Source: Euptelea pleiosperma (Eukaryota; Streptophyta; Magnoliopsida; Ranunculales; Eupteleaceae). Taken from it: DNA of 64,000 nucleotides. A model generated the notes under the pieces. It did no database searches, was not told where the DNA came from, and saw only the letters and a list, made by a program, of their open reading frames with translations. The DNA lies in the NCBI GenBank assembly GCA_035048495.1, contig CM068540.1:6928829-6992828 (forward strand), in the 5' to 3' direction. A program made the translations under genes and the position numbers. Shown piece by piece: positions 37,001 to 50,400 of this stretch. How positions within the stretch are numbered: position 1 is the stretch's first letter; each line of letters opens with the position of its first letter.

Positions 37001-40000
37001 CAGTATGATCTTAAAGGTGGTGACAAGCATAGAGGACCCTTCAGGGTTCCATATTTTGAAATTTTCAAAACCCATTTTTGTCTCAGTTGGGCAAAATTTC
37101 CGATCGGAGCTTGGAGACTCAAAAATTCGAAACGAAGATCAAAAGAACCTAAATACGTCTATATGAGGTGCGCCAGGGGTAAAAAACAATACCTACTTCA
37201 CGTTGAAGAGAAACAACAAAACCCGAAAAACCTCTCCCGGAGAGAGAAAACTGGAAAAACTGCACCGGCGATCTTCAATCACACATACAGAGTCCTTTTA
37301 ATTTCCAGACTGATAGAAACAAACATAAACACACCCTAGATGCACATTTAGGTGTAAACAAACTTCAAACAACGTATCTGGTAGGATTCGTTTGTACCAG
37401 AAGAGATCTTTATGTGAGACAAGTGTAAATGAAAAGAAGAAAAATAGATATAAGAGGAAGAGAAGATGAAGAAAAAATCAGATTCGCTCTGATACCATGT
37501 TAGATTTCATAGTATTAGGGTTTGAGAGATGGAGATAATTGAGAGAATGAGAGTTGGAGTCGAATTGGGTTATTTGGCGTCCTCTTGTAACGAAGGATGA
37601 CAAAGCCGACCATGCCACTGATGCGGTGTAAGAGAAGACGTCTGAAACGCAGTAGTTTCCCCCTCACCATCAAAATAGTAGAGGCCGCCAGACTCATGCC
37701 CTCCACCAATCCTCTTCTTCGTTTCGGGATCTTGAAAAGCACAATGAGGAGGATAAAAGGTCACTGAACAATCCAACAATCTTGTAAGTTTACTAACAGA
37801 CATAAGATAAAATGAAAATTTAGGAACATACATGATAGAAGATAAAGGTAAAGACTGACTAAGAGAAGCTTGATCGATACCGGTCACCTTTGAAGCATGG
37901 TTCAAAGTCGATGGTTTCGTTTCGGTTTCGGTAGTTTTGGCCCGAAACTTGGTGAAACCAAAGTAAAAGAGAGTTTCGGCAGTTTCGGTAGTTTCAGTCG
38001 TAGTTTTGCTGGTTTCGGTCTGAAACTTGGTGAAATCATATTAGAAAGTTCAAAAAATTCTAAAAAATAATGAAACTGAGGCCGAAACTGAGACCGAAAC
38101 TACCAAAATTGAAACGAAACTACCGAAACTTAAGCGAAACTTAGTGGTTTCTGATACAAACCCGTATCTTGTCTCGGCCTATAGCGAAACCGAATCGGCC
38201 GAAACTTTAAACCATACTTTGAAGTTGTGCCATCGGCTAAGGTAACACATTGAGAAGAAAAAGTATACTGGATGGAGGAATGCACACATGGAGTCCCGGT
38301 CATGCGATCTAAGGCTCTAGAATCAATGCCCCAAGGAGAGGAAAACCTAGAAACTTGGAAAGCAAGACATGCAACACCTGAGTAGGCAACAGTAGCGGTA
38401 TTGGAGGATGAAGCACCGGATTGTTGTGGTTGAGTGAGTTTAGCATATTCGTTATGAGAAATAATCACAACCTCCGAGTTAGCTGCTGACGACTGACAGG
38501 TGCACCAACTGTAGAACTAGGAGTAGTGCTCCCACTGCCACTATACGAAGCATGATTTGCCCAGTTGGCTGGTTTACTGTGTAAATCCCAACAATAATCT
38601 ATTGTGTGGCCATTCATATCATAGTGTGTACAATGACGAGGTCCACCACACCCTCGTCCACGACCACCACTGGAGTCACAATCTCATCCGCGATCCCCTC
38701 TACCACCTCTGCCACTACCACGACCACCAGAAACGATCAACGCCGATCTGTCAGCAGAACCACCACCAACCTCTGATACCGAGGCGTGCTGAAGTCGAGC
38801 AAAAACTTTAGTCATACTAGGGAGTTCCCTACTCCCCAAGAGTTGAGCACGAACGGGCTCATATTCTGGCCGAGGGCTGGAGAGAAAACGCGCAACATCA
38901 AATTCCTCATGTTGTTTATATTGCCTCTCGAGATCAGAAGTGAGAGGCTGGTAAACATTTAGCTCATTCCGGATATTTTGAAGATATGAATAATATTCTG
39001 CAAGCTTCTCACCCTTCTGCAAGGAGAAATATTCTTCAACCAACTGATAAGTTCGGGTGATGTTATTCTCACCAGAATACATCCTCCCAACATGCTCCCA
39101 GATCTCCTTTGCACTATTAAAAAAACATAAGATTGATATTGATTTTAGGATTCATACTATTCCACAACCAGGTCATAATTTGGGCATTCTCCTGTACCCA
39201 CTCCGAATAATTACTGGCGTCGGATTTCGGCTGAGTTTCATGCAAGTATTTCAGTTTTCCTTTGGCTGTAAGAAACACCTCTACAGACTTGGCCCAAGGA
39301 ACATAATTACTTCCATTGAGCTTGATGGAAGTCATCTAGACATAAAAACATCACTAGGCACCACGATACTAGATTTGTTCTCCATTATTATTATAAAAAA
39401 TCACCACTAAACCCGTAGGATCTCACAAATACCCACAAAAGTCACTAATGGATGCCTGAAAATTACCAAAGAACGGTTTTTGACAGGTGCGATTTGCCCA
39501 CAGAGTTCCACCTCTTGGGGCTACACAATACACGAAGAACTTACGGATAAGACACGGAGAACAAATCTCTCACCTTTTTACACCTTGCAATTTACTCTGG
39601 GAGCACTTCTCTCAGCTTCAATCTTCACTGGGGGTAACACTTGCACACACCACATAGAACACATCACATTTTAGGCCATTGAAGCGCCTCGCCTCATGTC
39701 TTCGCATGTAAAAACATTGGTATGATGAGAGGAAGAAAATGAATTAAATAATCTTAAATGGAGTTGTATTTCTCTTCAAAATTGAATCGGAGGGATATTT
39801 TTGTGAAGAGTGGAAAAATAAAAAAAATTATATGTATGGCATGTGCCTAAGCTTCGACTGCGCCTCTCGTAAACCAGTCAATACTTAAGCCTCGAGGGTA
39901 GGACAATTGTGCCTCACATCAAGGAATAACCCTCAGACCTATCGAGGCAGGAATTTAAAACACTGCCTGTACCAATATCTGTATCGGCATCTTATCTATC

Positions 40001-41455
40001 AGGTGCTGTATGCCCAGCAGGAAAACATGCAACAATTTTAGTGGTCAAAATTACCAATAGGTCCCATAATCTTCTGAACACTAATTGATGTTTTTGGCCC
40101 AAGATAGCTCTCGTCATAACCCATTGAACACTGATGAAATTATGGGTCAGAAGTGGCTTGAGTGCTAGTAGCAACTTTCCTTTACGCTAAACCAAAAATT
40201 ATGCTAATCAGGAGGATACAGGATCTTAAAAGAAGAATTTTTTTTCCAGGCTGAACAAATAGCTTCAGATTCAAACAGTACTTGTGAGGTTATTCGATTG
40301 CTCTATTGTGTATGGAAATATTTTGTTTTCTTTTACTTTGCATATATTTCAATTCTTAATAAACAAAAACTTTGTGATTTATATGATTGTAAAATTTGTA
40401 TCATACGGATGTGTGCTTGTTGGGCTTCTCAAAGGTGCCGTGTTAGACACTTCATATCTGTGTTGGACACCGCGACATGTCTGTGAAGAGCTATGTAAAT
40501 TGCCGTTATAATCATATACGTTGTGTATAGCCCATCTATACCTGTTCTTTTTTCTTTTGTACATTAAAATCTCTTGTACCGATTTTCAGGAGAATGATCC
40601 AACTTTAATGGGAAGGGTTAAGAAGAGTGATGCACGTGAAATGCAGAGCTTCTATCAGCATTACTACAAAAAATACATCCAAGCTTTGACGAATGCTGCT
40701 GATAAAGCTGATCGGTGAGTTTCCTGAAAAAAAATAGTGTCTTCTGGTGGTTTGCTTGGAAATTGTGGCTGGAATATGGTATGTTGGATTTGATGGTTAT
40801 TTTTCACTGTATCTTCAGTGCACAACTTACCAAAGCGTATCAAACTGCTGCTGTCCTTTTTGAGGTTTTGAAGGCTGTTAATCTGACACAAGCTATTGAA
40901 GTTGATCATGAGGTGAAGCCAGATAACAGATTTTGACTTGTGATTCTTAATTGTTGCACTTCGTTTGACTGAACAATTTGTTTGATCTAGTCTTCTGCTA
41001 AGTGAAAGCTTGGATAACAATGTACTTGCGTAGATTTTGGAAGCTCATAAGGATTTCCCTTTTACGTAGATTTTGGAAGCTCATAATAAGGTTGCTGAAA
41101 AGACAGAGATATATGTCCCTTACAATATTCTTCCTCTAGATCCTGATAGTAAAAATCAGGCTATTATGCAATATCCCGAGGTCTGTGTCCAGCTTTCTTA
41201 TTTGTCAGTTGGATTTTATTTCCTATAGTTCTAGCTCAATTGACTTTTGTCTCCCTGTGCTACTGAAGTACTTTCTTGGTTGCTTGTTTGTCTCAAATTT
41301 CCAGATTCAAGCTGCTGTATTTGCACTTCGTAACACCAGAGGTCTGCCATGGCCCAAGGACTACAAGAAGAAAGTAGATGAAGACATTCTCGACTGGCTT
41401 CAGGTTATGTTTGGATTTCAGGTGAATAACTATTGCTAGAAATACAATCCCTCCC

Positions 41456-41491
<36 letters not shown>

Positions 41492-44400
41492 ATCAATTCA
41501 CTTGGCTATTGTGAGCTTGTGATTAAAAATGTTCCCTGGAACATGAAATAGATCCACTCAGCGTCGTCAAAAGTCAATTCGGATTGAATAATCGTTTGGC
41601 GTAGGACTCGTTTGAATTGTTATTCAATCATCAGATCATAACATACATAAAGATTTTTCTTTATGAATTAAGAAAACTAAAATATGACTTTTAAATGTTT
41701 AAAAAATAATAGGAATAGATCCTTTATTATTTATCATATAAATGATAATCTCAGTTTTCTACAAACACTTGCAAATAATAATGTTTTCCCTTGCAATCCT
41801 GATATGTATTTTAGAATGGCTATTCCAAATGTACAGTTATACAAACAAAATGTCTTTTAACAAAAGAAAAGTCAAAACCAGTTATTATTAATTCGTGATA
41901 AAAATAAGCAATTTTTCATCTCTAACGAACAAATTCTCGACCCTTAATCTTTCAATTGCGTGCATGGACATGCATTTCTTCTTATCTATGCTAGATGATG
42001 TTTAATGAGAAAAACACCCCCATGGAAATGCTTTTCAAAATAATTGCATTGGAAGAAGTACTTGGTGTTGTAGAATATTAAGTTTATGCCTCTTATTGAA
42101 AGTAGAATCAACACCTTGAAGTGGAGAAATGAGTTATAAAGTAGACTACAGATGATGTCATTATTTGTAGAATGTTTGTACAAACCAACCTGGTTGATTT
42201 CATGCAAGCCCTTACTACTTAGGAGTTCCTCGGGCCCATACTTTTTTTACTCGTCAACGGCCCTTTTAACTTACAATTATATAAAAAAGAAACAATTTAA
42301 AAAAAAAAAAAACTAAAATAAAGGCCCATGCCAACTATGTTTGATTGATCTTTTTATTGGGTTGAAACACAGCATGAAACATGTATAAATTTGTTTAATT
42401 AGTAAAAACATTTATTGATTGTCTTTCTTTTAACCAAAAGCACAAAAATAAGGATCATTGTTTCACATAAAAATGTGTCATATGTTTTTATTCAAAATTG
42501 TAAAATATGAGAGAATAACTAATTGAAAGAAGAATCACTAATCTTATCTGAATCGTAATATCCACAAAAACTGTTGGGTTTTTTTATGTAAAGGGATTCA
42601 ACAAAGATTCAAATCTTTTGGGTTAAAGATTGTGAAACAACCATTTACCCCAAAAGATCGACTTGTTAGGGAAAGGTGAAACAACTATGTATACCAACGG
42701 GTCGTCGGGCCAACACATCATGTGCGCGGGAACATATCATCCGCTAACACTACTCCTCAGCGGGAATACACTCCGTTGGAGACTTGAACCCGCGACCTCC
42801 CAGGCCTTTAAGGCTCTGATACCATGTTAAACAACCATTTACCCCAAAAGATCGATCTGTTAGGGAAAGGCGAAACAACTATGTATACCAACGGGTCGTC
42901 GGGCCAACACAATACGTGCGCGGGAACAAATCATCCGCTAACACTCGCCCTCAGCGGGAATACACTCCGTTGGAGACTTGAACCTGCGACCTCCCAGGTT
43001 CAAGTCTCCAGCGGAGTGTATTCCCGCTGAGGGCGAGTGTTAGCGGATGATTTGTTCCCGCGCAAGTATTGTGTTGGCCCGACGACCCGTTGGTATACAT
43101 AGTTGTTTCGCCTTTCCCTAACAGGTCGATCTTTTGGGGTAAATGGTTGTTTAAGATGGTATTAAAGCAGGAAGTCCCAGTAGGTCATGGGTTTGAGTCT
43201 CGGCAGAGTGCCGAGGAGGTGTGTTATAGGAGTGTATTGTGTGGTCAGCACTCCGCCTCTTTTTGACCCATGAATTCTTTGATATACATAGTTACGCCTC
43301 CCTCTAACAGCTTAAGCTTTTAGAGTAAAGTGGTTGTCAACAAAGATTTGATTTGAATCGTATCAAATCGAAATTGTAGGATTTTAATAACATTAGTCAT
43401 CCACTACTTTTTAATATCTTTTTGAGGCTCTCATGACCATTGTTTTCATATATTAATGTGCAGAAGGATAATGTGGCTAATCAAAGGGAGCACTTGATTT
43501 TGCTACTTGCGAATGTGCACATACGACAATTTCCAAAGCCGGACCAACAACCCAAGGTTTTCTTCTTTTCACATGTCGTTTTGTTATCTTTTTTGCTTGT
43601 GGAAATCTTTGTATTCGCTTGTGATGAAATTCGTGTTTCTTAGTTGGATGAGCGAGCACTGACTGAGGTCATGAAGAAACTCTTTAAGAACTACAAGAAA
43701 TGGTGCAAGTACTTGGATCGCAAGAGTAGTCTCTGGTGAGTCTTCTCAAATTTATATTTGTCATGTTGCATGGATATGGTTTGTAACGTTGACTGAACTA
43801 CTGCTTATCCTCTTTCCTATGGTGCCCTATTGCTGTTTTCAGTTAGCATGTACTCTAGCAGTCTAGCTTATGTAGATTATTCAAGGTTCTATTTTCAATG
43901 CACTTGTTGTTTTTTGTCATCCTTTGTCATTTTTTTTTCTTTTTTCTTTTTTCCTTTTTGTTTAAACAGGTTGCCAACTATACAACAGGAAGTGCAGCAG
44001 CGCAAACTACTTTACATGGGTCTATATCTTCTCATTTGGGGCGAAGCTGCGAACTTGAGATTCATGCCAGAGTGCCTTTGCTATATCTATCATCATGTAT
44101 GCCTTGATATTGTTCTTAGCTTACAAATCCTGACGATTTATTGTGCTAATTCTCTTATTTCCAGAGAATTTTATTTGTTCAGCTTATTTTGAAGAGCATA
44201 GTTTGGTATTTAGAAAAGCTTCATTTTTTTTCTCTAGTTTATTTTCTTATTTTATTGTTTTCTAGTTCTATAGTTGTAAGGAATTCTATAGGTAGCCCAG
44301 GTCTGGTGGCATTGGGGTGGAGTGTTTATCTATGAAAGTAGATGCAATTTTGGGGTGCCTTCCAGCCCCATTGTGAGGTGGATTAGAATGATTTGAGTGT

Positions 44401-47400
44401 TTGGGCCATATTGCAAGGTTTCAAAATTATGAATCTCCTTGAGGAGATTATAGATGTGCCAGCGTGCGTATTTAGAAATACTTTTAAAACTTATTTAAAT
44501 ATTGGGCAGTCGGTAAGTTTTTAGAAAAGAAAGAAAACAGGGTAAACAATAATCTTTCTATAAGGGTGGGTCCCTTATTATGTCTTGGTAACATTATCCT
44601 ATCTAAATAAAGTTAGCGTTACCTGCTTTTCATGGAAATTACTTCAGTCCCTTATTTTCTACTTCTCCTCGTGTTCTTTTTCAAAGCCCTTTTAGAGTTT
44701 TGTTCATGTAAGGACTTTTAATGGCTGCGGAAGTTTCAGCTTCATTGAATAACTCTTCATCGAGCTTAGCTCTTAAAAAACCACTGGTTTTGCTGGATTT
44801 TTATTTCTGTATTGCAGCTGCATTAGTCTCCCTCGAAGTGTCATTATTGGCTTGGTACTCGTACAAATCAGCTACATTACATATATTAGAGGTCTTTATC
44901 TCTATTGGCAATTCGATTTGATAAGTATTGCTTCTGCTCTTTCAACACCTTGAATGGTCCTATTTTTTGGTTATTGAGTATGTTATAGGTTACGGTCAGA
45001 AATCTTTCCTTTCGCAAATAGATCCTCATGAGATCCCGTTCTTTGGATTCTTTTATTGTCGATGTTTATTGGCTGCCTTCTTTTACTTTGCCTTGCTTTC
45101 TTCCAGTTTTTGTTGCATGTATCTTCCGTATATTCTCAACCGTTTCTTTTGTGCCATCACTAACTTTACCAGAGATTGGCAAAGTTATCAAATCCAAGGC
45201 ATGATTATGATTCCTTCCGTAGACAATCTCTAATGGACACTTCCTTGTAGGTCGAACTCCACACGCGATAAGGCCAAGTCTCGTTGTCACTTCTTGCTAC
45301 CCGCAGAACTTCCAATAAGTTCTCAAGGATTCGATTGACAACCTCGGTTTGACCATCTAAGGACGATAAGCACTACTATATTGCAATTGAGCAACCATCT
45401 TCCTCATTATGTCCTCTAAAAGTGGTTGAGAAATTTTGTGTCCGTGTACCATGCAATTTTACAGTATTTAAAATAAAGATCATCAACATGTACGGCATCA
45501 AGAGCCTTCCTGCATGGTACAAAATGCGCTATCTTGGACAACCTAACTACTTTAATAAAATAAGTCCCAACACAAAGTCCAAGTTGAATCTAGGGTTTCT
45601 AGGGTTAGAACAAGAGAGAGAAAGAGAAAAAGAGGAGAGAGAAGAGCAATTAGGGTAAAGAGCATGTAGAATGCATGTCTCTGTAGTTTATTATTTACAT
45701 GAGTCTAAAAATACTGAAAGTGGACAAGTATGCCCTTACAAGCAATAACTAACACATCTACCTATACCGTATAATACGGCTATACGTCTTACATGATAAC
45801 AGTCCATACTGACAACTTCCCACAAAGCTGTAGGTACAGGTGAATGTGTGTATAGACTAGTGTTTTGAGTCTCCTTTTAGAAATTTGGCAAATGCAACAC
45901 CTCTCAATATGTCATATCACATTATAACGCAACTTTTACAAATAATATTTCTCTTTCATGAGCGCCATAGTCTTGTTATGACTGAATTTTCTGCCAAGAT
46001 CACCCACATGTAACTCTCCTATGATTTGTCCTCTTAGTGAACTAATAGGATTTCGAAACAAGAAACCATCTTGCAACACAAAATCACAAAATCTTCCATC
46101 CTTGCATTGTTATCAAATTTTGTAATATCTTTATCATCTTAATATAATTATTTCATTAGCGTAAATCCGATCACTTGAGAAATTAGAGTACCAATAGAAT
46201 CCTCCTCCTACTAAGAGCATGGACATCCTTTTTATGACTTCCAACTTTATGGCGAATAACAAAGCTAGACTCCTGTAAATATGCAATTCAACCTTCATGT
46301 TTTAAATTCAGCTTGTGCTGCCCATTGCTATGTTTTTATTTTTCATTATCAAAATAATGAATGAATTCCCCTTGAAAAAGATAATGCCTCAAGTGGCGAA
46401 GTGCTTGAATAATCGCATAAAACTCCACTTCCAAAGTAAAGTAACACCATCATGTATCATTGAACTTTTGTCTATACCAGATGCATCCATTTCGTCATCA
46501 GATTTGAAGATATGCCTACGAGATATTCTTATAAACTGGAGCATACCCGATGTTGTTCTTTTGTTTGGGTGTTTCGGGGGCTTTTGTTTCTCCTCCCTTT
46601 CCTCCCTTGGCTTCTCGTAGGTCATCTGGACCTCACTTAGGCTTGGCGCCTTATATGGTTTTGTCTTGCTTCTCAATAAGATTCAGTTATAAAAAAAAAA
46701 AAAAAATCTTGAGCATACATTTCAACCATAACTCACCTCCTCCTCTTTATTGGACCACTTGGTAACTGTCTTAAGAATTTAGTTGGATTCTTAATATAGA
46801 CGGATCCTTGAAGATGGGTATAGCTTCTCATGGCAGAATTGTCAGAGATTATCAAGGTACCCCTCTTCGCCTATGTTGGTCCTTGATAGAACCTCTATTT
46901 AATTCATTGAGATTTTGAGTAACTTGCAAGGTCTTAGAATTATAGTCTCCTATCATATAAAAGATCTTGAAATCATCTTAGATTCAAGCTATGCTGTAAA
47001 TGTCATCAAGCATTTGATTCGTCCTCCTTGGAAAGGAATTCACTTGGTTCGAGAAATAGATTCTCTTCTGCGCATCAGGAACATATGGTCCATCAAAAAC
47101 ACATGGAGAGAATCAAGTAAAGTTGCTGATTTTCTAGCTTCCAAATGGAACTTAGATTCCTTTTTGTATTCTCTCTTCTTCCATGGCGATCTCCAGAAGA
47201 TTATTCATGATGATGCATTGGTTGTAAATATGTATTTTTTTTGATAAACTGGATTTGAAATTAGAAGGGCAAAACCCAAAAGCGAGATACAACGGGGATT
47301 TCAAGGAGAGATACCCATGAAACAAACAGAAAAACAGAGAAATCGGCCTATTAAGGGGAAGATCCTAACATCATCTCTTCCCATTTAAACACATAAGTAT

Positions 47401-50400
47401 CGAAAAAACAACCCTGAAATTCTGGGGAAGAAGATGACCACAAATACAGGAAAGCTTTGATTCTCAACATGACCTGATGGGTATCTTCCTCAACCCCTTA
47501 AAAAATATGGCGGTTCCTCTCTTTCCAAATGGCCAACGAAAGAATTCGCCAGAGATACCGTCCTCTTCCCGAATGCACTCCCTTATCCATCAAAACAAAA
47601 AACGACTCCACTTCTTTCGGCACCACAAAAGCTATCCCAAACAAACAAAATCAAGCGCACCAGATGGAATAAGAGAAAGGACAATGAAGCAGTAGATGAT
47701 CTATAGACTCTCCCTTTGATTTGCCCAAGGAGCACCTATTGGGAATCACCATCCCCCTCCTGATCATGTGATCCACTGTCAGAATCTTATCCAAAACAGC
47801 TGTCCAAGTGAAAAACATCACCTTCGTTGGGATTAGAGCCCTCCACAGCTCAGAAGCCGGAAAGCGAAAATGACCCGAGCTACTAAGATGATGGTAAAAA
47901 GAACTAACTAAAAACAAACCGCTCCGTTCCCATCTCCAACTTCTCTTATTGGCCTCATCCGAAATAGGGGGACATCGCCGATCCTGGTCATCAAATTGGC
48001 CAAGCTACCCACTTCCCAATCGTTCGGATTCCTCCTAAAACGAAGCCTCCACGAGGTCACCCCCTCGCTCACCACAGTGCAGTCCTGGATCTTAGCCCCT
48101 TGGAGCTCAGAGATGAGATACATGGACTGAAAGGAATCTCTAACAGGTGAATCACCACAGCATATATCCTGCCAGAAACGAATCCTCTCCCCTTTCCTCA
48201 CTTTGAACTCGATCCCTTTACTAAAACTATCTGCCACCTTCCATATGTCTTTCCAAAGGCTGCACCCGCACGACTGAGAAATTGAAACCCCTTCTCCCCC
48301 TACCCACTCCATTTCGTATTACCGGCCGCCATAAACTGTCTTCTTCTTCGCCCAGACGCCAAAGCCATTTCCCCAACAGGGTCGCATTCATCTCTCTAAG
48401 GGGTCGGAAACCTAAACCCCCTTCCTCATTGGGTTTACAAATACTCACCCACTCCACTAGGTGGAACTTATGGTCATCCTTCTTACCATGCCACAAAAAG
48501 TTCTTCATCTTCTTCTCCAAGTCCTTAGCCAGACTAACCGGAATAGAGAACATAGAAAGATAGTAGATGGGTAGGCTGGATAAGGTGCTCTTTAAGTGTA
48601 ATCTTCCTTCCTTTAGAAAGGTATTTCTTCTTCCATCCTCCCAGGCTCGTACCGAACCTCTCCACCACCGGATCCCAAATAGACTTGGATTTGTATTTGG
48701 CCTCCAACGGGAGTCCAAGGTAAGTCATAGGTAAACTGCCAACTTGACAACCCAAGTTCTTGGCCAAATCCTGCAAGCCTATCACCTCACTGACCCCGTA
48801 AATCTCACTTTTAGCTAGGTTAATGCACAAGCCTGAAACCAGTTAGAAGAATCTAAGAACACAACGTATGTGCCTCAACTGCCAAAGAGAGTCCTGGGCA
48901 AAGATGATCGTATCGTCAGCAAACTGCAAGTGAGTGACTCTAGGACCTTTATTGCTAGAAGAGAAACCTTTTACCAAACCCCCTTCCGACGCCCTACTTA
49001 TCATTCTGCTCAAAGCTTCCACCACTACTATGAACAAAAATGGGGAAAGGGGTTCCCCCTGCCTCAACCCCCTAGAGCTACCAAAATAGCCAGTCGGGGC
49101 GCCATTCACCAAGTTGGGGAAAGATGCTGATGAGATGCAGACCCTATTTCATGTCCTCCATTTCCACCCGAAGCCCATTCTATTAAGCAAATTATCGATG
49201 TACTTCCAGCTGACATGATCATATGCTTTTTCCATGTCAATCTTGCATACAATTCCTTTCCTGTTCTCCCTGACTCTAGAGTCGATGCATTCGTTGGCAA
49301 TCAGCACACCATCTAAAATTTGTCTTCCCTTCACAAAAGCTCTTTGTGGGAGAGAAATGACCTTCCCCATAATCTCCTTCATCTGAGAGGCTAGCACCTT
49401 CGAGATGATCTTGTAAGTGCTCCCTACAAGACTAATGGGCCTAAAATCAGTTAGCGAATCCGCTCCTGCCTTCTTTGAGATAAGGGTGATGAAAGTACTG
49501 TTCAAACACCTGTCTAAGGTTGCTTCCTTCTCAAACTCCTGAACCACTTTCATGAAGTCTTTCCCAATGATGTCCCATCATTTTGAGAAGAAAGCCATAG
49601 AGAAGCCATCTGGTCCTCAGGCTCGGTCCCCTCCGAGCTCTCCAATGGCCCTTACAATCTCTTCATCCTCCCAAGGGCATTCCAGCCACATCTTTTGCTC
49701 TCTGTCAATGTGGTCAAACTGGAGCCCATCCACCTTAGGTCTGAAAGCACACGACTCTGTGGACAGGTGAGAGTAGAACTCCACAGCCTTTCCCCTAATC
49801 TCCTCCTCCTCCCTCACCACCTGACCCTCCACCCGTAGACTCGAGATGTAATTAGTCCTCCTTCTAGCATTGGCAATCTGATGAAAGAACTGCGAGTTTC
49901 TGTCACATTCCTTCTGCCATATGACCCTCACCTTTTGCCTCCAATTGATCTCCTCCATACGAGCCCACTTTTGGAACTCGTTTTTCGCTTCCACCCTCTT
50001 GATGATATCGACATCAATCAAACCATATGTCTCCTCCTTAGCATCGATGGAAGTAATCTCTGCCAAGGGCTATGCCATTTTAGCATCCACACGACCAAGC
50101 ACATTCTTATTCCAGAAAATCAACTTCCCTTTAAAGGCCTTCAGTTTCTGCTTGAAAATGGACCCTGCCTTTCCTTCGTAATGAAAGGAATCCCACCACC
50201 CTGCAACTAAACCATGAAATTGAGGCATCTCCAACTACATGTTCTCGAATTTGAAAGGCGTCGATCTACTAAGGACCTTACCACATCTTATCATTACCGG
50301 GTTGTGATCTGACGCAGGTCGAGGTAACACTTCCTGAAAGACATCTGATTCTGGACAGATATCGGCCCAATCATCCGATACAAAGTACTTGTCAAGTCTG

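Larger units (their letters stand above)
32485..37588 (-). mobile_element. Copia element B, near complete, 5' LTR truncated
   Basis: Read on the minus strand: a partial 5' LTR (37588-37498), PBS (37497-37486), leader, gag (from about 36927), zinc knuckle, protease region, GAG-pre-integrase, integrase, reverse transcriptase, RNase H, polypurine tract (32681-32690) and a 196-bp 3' LTR (32680-32485, TGTAAGAG...TCTAACA). The 5' LTR keeps only its last 91 bases and abuts Copia C coding sequence. A MITE (34826-35320) and a hairpin/TA insertion (about 33820-33880) disrupt the coding part. Confidence 0.85.

Noticed and set aside
39950..40020. 'tttaaaacactgcctgtacc' as another CATGGTTTAAA-type MITE end.
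   Set aside because: Only one weak end, with no matching second end or core words.
42800..43220. tRNA-like sequence (GGTATCAGAGC, GGTTCAAGTCTC) that could suggest a tRNA gene or SINE.
   Set aside because: The match is the tRNA-complementary primer-binding site plus a box-B-like word inside TRIM elements with clear LTRs. No cloverleaf can be completed.
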